Positions 6,374-7,887 of a stretch of DNA of 7,887 bases are shown piece after piece; positions within the stretch are counted from its first letter, which is position 1; each line of letters opens with the position of its first letter. The translations under genes were made by a program, and so were the position numbers. This DNA is from JAEUIA01 sp038330085. GTDB taxonomy: Bacteria; Planctomycetota; UBA1135; GCA-002686595. The notes beneath the pieces are model-generated. The model was not told the DNA's origin. It worked only from the letters and a program-made list of their open reading frames with translations, and ran no database searches. The stretch lies in NCBI GenBank assembly GCA_038330085.1, contig JBBQNP010000185.1, positions 1 to 7,887 of the forward strand, read 5' to 3'.

Positions 6374-7780
6374 ATGTACTTCCTCTCCATCTTGCTCGCC
6401 ATCCCGTTCGTCGCGCAGACCCCCGAGCACCCGACGAACCAGGAGGGACAGGCGAAGGGCGCGCCGAACATGCCCTCCATCGACAAGGAGAAGCTCGAGA
6501 AGCGCATCGACGAGCTCGGGCTGCAAGCCGTCGAGAAAGAAGGCGTGCCCGGGATTTCCATCGCCGTCGCGCACGACGGCGAGATCCTGGTCGCGAAGGG
6601 GTACGGCTACGCGGACGCCGAGCGCGCGCAACCGGCGCGAGCGGACACGCGCTACTCGATCGGCTCGATCACGCGGCAGTTCACCGCGGTCGCGATCCTG
6701 CAGCTCGTCGACGCGAAGAAGCTCGCGCTCGAGGACGACATCACTCAGCTCCTGCCCGGGTTCCCCGCGGGCAAGCGCAAGATCACGCTGCAGCACTTGT
6801 TGTCGAACACGTCGGGCATCCCCGGCGCGAAGAAGATCCTGGCGAAGCACCCCGAGGCGATGGTGCTGCGCAAGAGCGAGGAGTCGTTCTTCAAGGCGCT
6901 GTCCGACGTGCCGTTCGACTTCGAGCCCGGAGCGGACTTCTCGCTCGACAGCGCCAACTACGTGCTGTTGTCGATGATCCTCGCGAAGAAGAGCGGGATG
7001 TCGCATGCCGACTACGTGTCGAAGAACGTCGTCAAGGTCGCAGAACTCAACGAGACGACGTTTTGCCCGCTGAAAAGCCGGCCGGTCGGTTTCGCGGCGG
7101 GTTGCAAGGACCTTGTCGAGGACGACGAGCTCGAGCTCCCGCTCGCGGTCGCGCCCGACTACGACACGCAGTCCTTGTGCTCGACCGTGACGGACCTCGT
7201 GAAGTGGCAGCAGGCCCTGGTCGGACGTGCGGTCTTCAGCGAGCACTCGTCGCGGCTGATCATGACGCCGACGACGCTGCCCGACGGCAACTCGACCAAC
7301 TACGGGTTCGCGGTGCGCATGAGCAAGCTGGAGGGCTTCAAGACGTACTCGCACTCGGGAGGGGTGGGCGGTTTCCGCGGGACGCTCGTCTACTACTCGC
7401 TGCCGAAGATCACGATCGCGATCCTGTCCAATTGCGCGACGGCGCCCATCGACCGGATTCAGCGCGACATTTCGTACTTCGTGCTCGGGCTGCCTTCGCC
7501 GTCGACGACCGAGGTGGCGCTGCCGCCGGAAGAGGCTTTGCGCTGTGCCGGGCTGTACATGATCGCGACGACGCAGGTGCGCGTCGAAGTGCAGGACGAG
7601 AAGCTGTGGTACGCCACGCCGACCGGTCCGCGCGTGCGCTTGATGTTCCGCGGAGAGGACCTGTTCACGTTCGAGAACGAGCCTGACGCGCAGATCACCT
7701 TCCGGATGGAAGACGGCAAGTGCACCGGCTTCACCATCCTGCGCGGCGGGTTCCAGACCACGGGGAAGAAGATGAGCTGA
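6374..7780 (+). CDS. Serine hydrolase of the beta-lactamase/penicillin-binding family, catalytic motifs altered
   Basis: The protein has 468 residues. A short hydrophobic start (MYFLSILLAIPFVAQ) suggests export. Residues about 40-370 follow the class C beta-lactamase/esterase fold (PF00144-type): VPGISIAVAHDGEILVAKGY, YSIGSITRQFTAVAILQL, LEDDITQLLPGF, ITLQHLLSNTSGI, HSGGVGGFRGTL and ITIAILSN. Residues 375-468 form a C-terminal beta-rich tail like those on many family members. Known members acylate the Ser of SxxK, with the Lys as base, a YxN Tyr, and a K/HxG motif. Here motif 1 is Ser98-Ile-Thr-Arg101 (codon CGG at 6674-6676). At the motif 2 position, spaced normally after PG and before NYVLL, stands Leu191-Asp-Ser193. 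Only HSGG (327-330) is intact. The fold is therefore well supported, but peptidase, esterase or lactamase activity is doubtful. A binding or regulatory pseudoenzyme fits, as does a diverged active site. The substrate is unknown. Confidence 0.88.
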   Translation: MYFLSILLAIPFVAQTPEHPTNQEGQAKGAPNMPSIDKEKLEKRIDELGLQAVEKEGVPGISIAVAHDGEILVAKGYGYADAERAQPARADTRYSIGSITRQFTAVAILQLVDAKKLALEDDITQLLPGFPAGKRKITLQHLLSNTSGIPGAKKILAKHPEAMVLRKSEESFFKALSDVPFDFEPGADFSLDSANYVLLSMILAKKSGMSHADYVSKNVVKVAELNETTFCPLKSRPVGFAAGCKDLVEDDELELPLAVAPDYDTQSLCSTVTDLVKWQQALVGRAVFSEHSSRLIMTPTTLPDGNSTNYGFAVRMSKLEGFKTYSHSGGVGGFRGTLVYYSLPKITIAILSNCATAPIDRIQRDISYFVLGLPSPSTTEVALPPEEALRCAGLYMIATTQVRVEVQDEKLWYATPTGPRVRLMFRGEDLFTFENEPDAQITFRMEDGKCTGFTILRGGFQTTGKKMS

Positions 7781-7797
7781 CGGCTGGCGGTGTGCCG

Positions 7798-7816
7798 TAC
7801 GGAGGCAGCCTCCGTA
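7798..7816. terminator. Perfect palindrome downstream of the serine-hydrolase gene, possible terminator
   Basis: TACGGAGGC and GCCTCCGTA flank a single A, so an 8-bp stem with a 3-base loop could form, starting 17 bases after the stop codon. It is bracketed by direct copies of GTGCCGT (7792-7798 and 7817-7823). No T-run follows, so it is not a classical intrinsic terminator. It may stop transcription another way, protect the mRNA end, or be a protein-binding site. The remaining bases to 7887 hold nothing I can identify. Confidence 0.4.
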
Positions 7817-7887
7817 GTGCCGTCCGGTCGCCGGGACCGCGCAGGGGGCAGCGCGCCCGTCGGCGTGATGGCGCACGTCGCAGGCCC

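Noticed and set aside
6335..7876. A 513-codon minus-strand frame over the serine-hydrolase gene
   Set aside because: It is antisense to a well-supported family member. Its composition is Arg/Val/Asp/Leu-biased and no signal or domain is visible.
1..7887. CRISPR array, tRNA or rRNA genes, insertion sequences, phage or defence cassettes
   Set aside because: No regularly spaced repeats, RNA-gene signatures, transposase motifs or terminal repeats were seen on either strand.

Overview
The window is high-GC chromosomal DNA, most likely from a Planctomycetota bacterium. That assignment rests on gene content: a secreted RCC1-type repeat protein ending in a six-cysteine C-terminal module of a kind I recall from many planctomycetal secreted proteins, a HEAT-repeat/VWA protein, and several long exported proteins of unknown role. 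No rRNA, tRNA, CRISPR array, transposase or phage gene was found. I see no recognisable defence, secretion or biosynthetic system.

Layout. Bases 1-141 (+) hold the C-terminal end of a probable membrane glycosyltransferase. Facing it on the minus strand is an RCC1-repeat gene (2454 down to 199). It is broken by one in-frame amber codon at 2226-2224, so it reads as a 76-residue signal-peptide fragment followed by a 662-codon body. Upstream of it, 2629-2697 (-) is a short relic of the 3' end of a related gene, carrying the same C-terminal module end. Then come two more minus-strand genes: a 570-residue exported protein ending in a CAP/SCP domain (4493 to 2781), and a 554-residue HEAT-repeat plus von Willebrand A protein (6280 to 4616). 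A 93-base divergent spacer separates the latter from a plus-strand serine-hydrolase (beta-lactamase-family) gene, 6374-7780. That gene is followed by a short perfect palindrome.

How the genes relate. All four complete products appear to be exported or membrane-anchored, with an N-terminal hydrophobic segment on each. The CAP and HEAT/VWA genes may be co-transcribed (122-base gap, same strand), but nothing shows that the genes act together.

What deserves attention is how many key residues are altered. The RCC1 gene has TAG where sibling repeats have CAG or CAA for Gln. The serine hydrolase has Arg in place of the SxxK lysine and Leu-Asp-Ser in place of YxN, while keeping HSGG. The VWA domain appears to have Gly where the metal-site Thr is expected. 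The neighbouring CAP and VWA genes themselves end in TAG, which argues against genome-wide amber reassignment.
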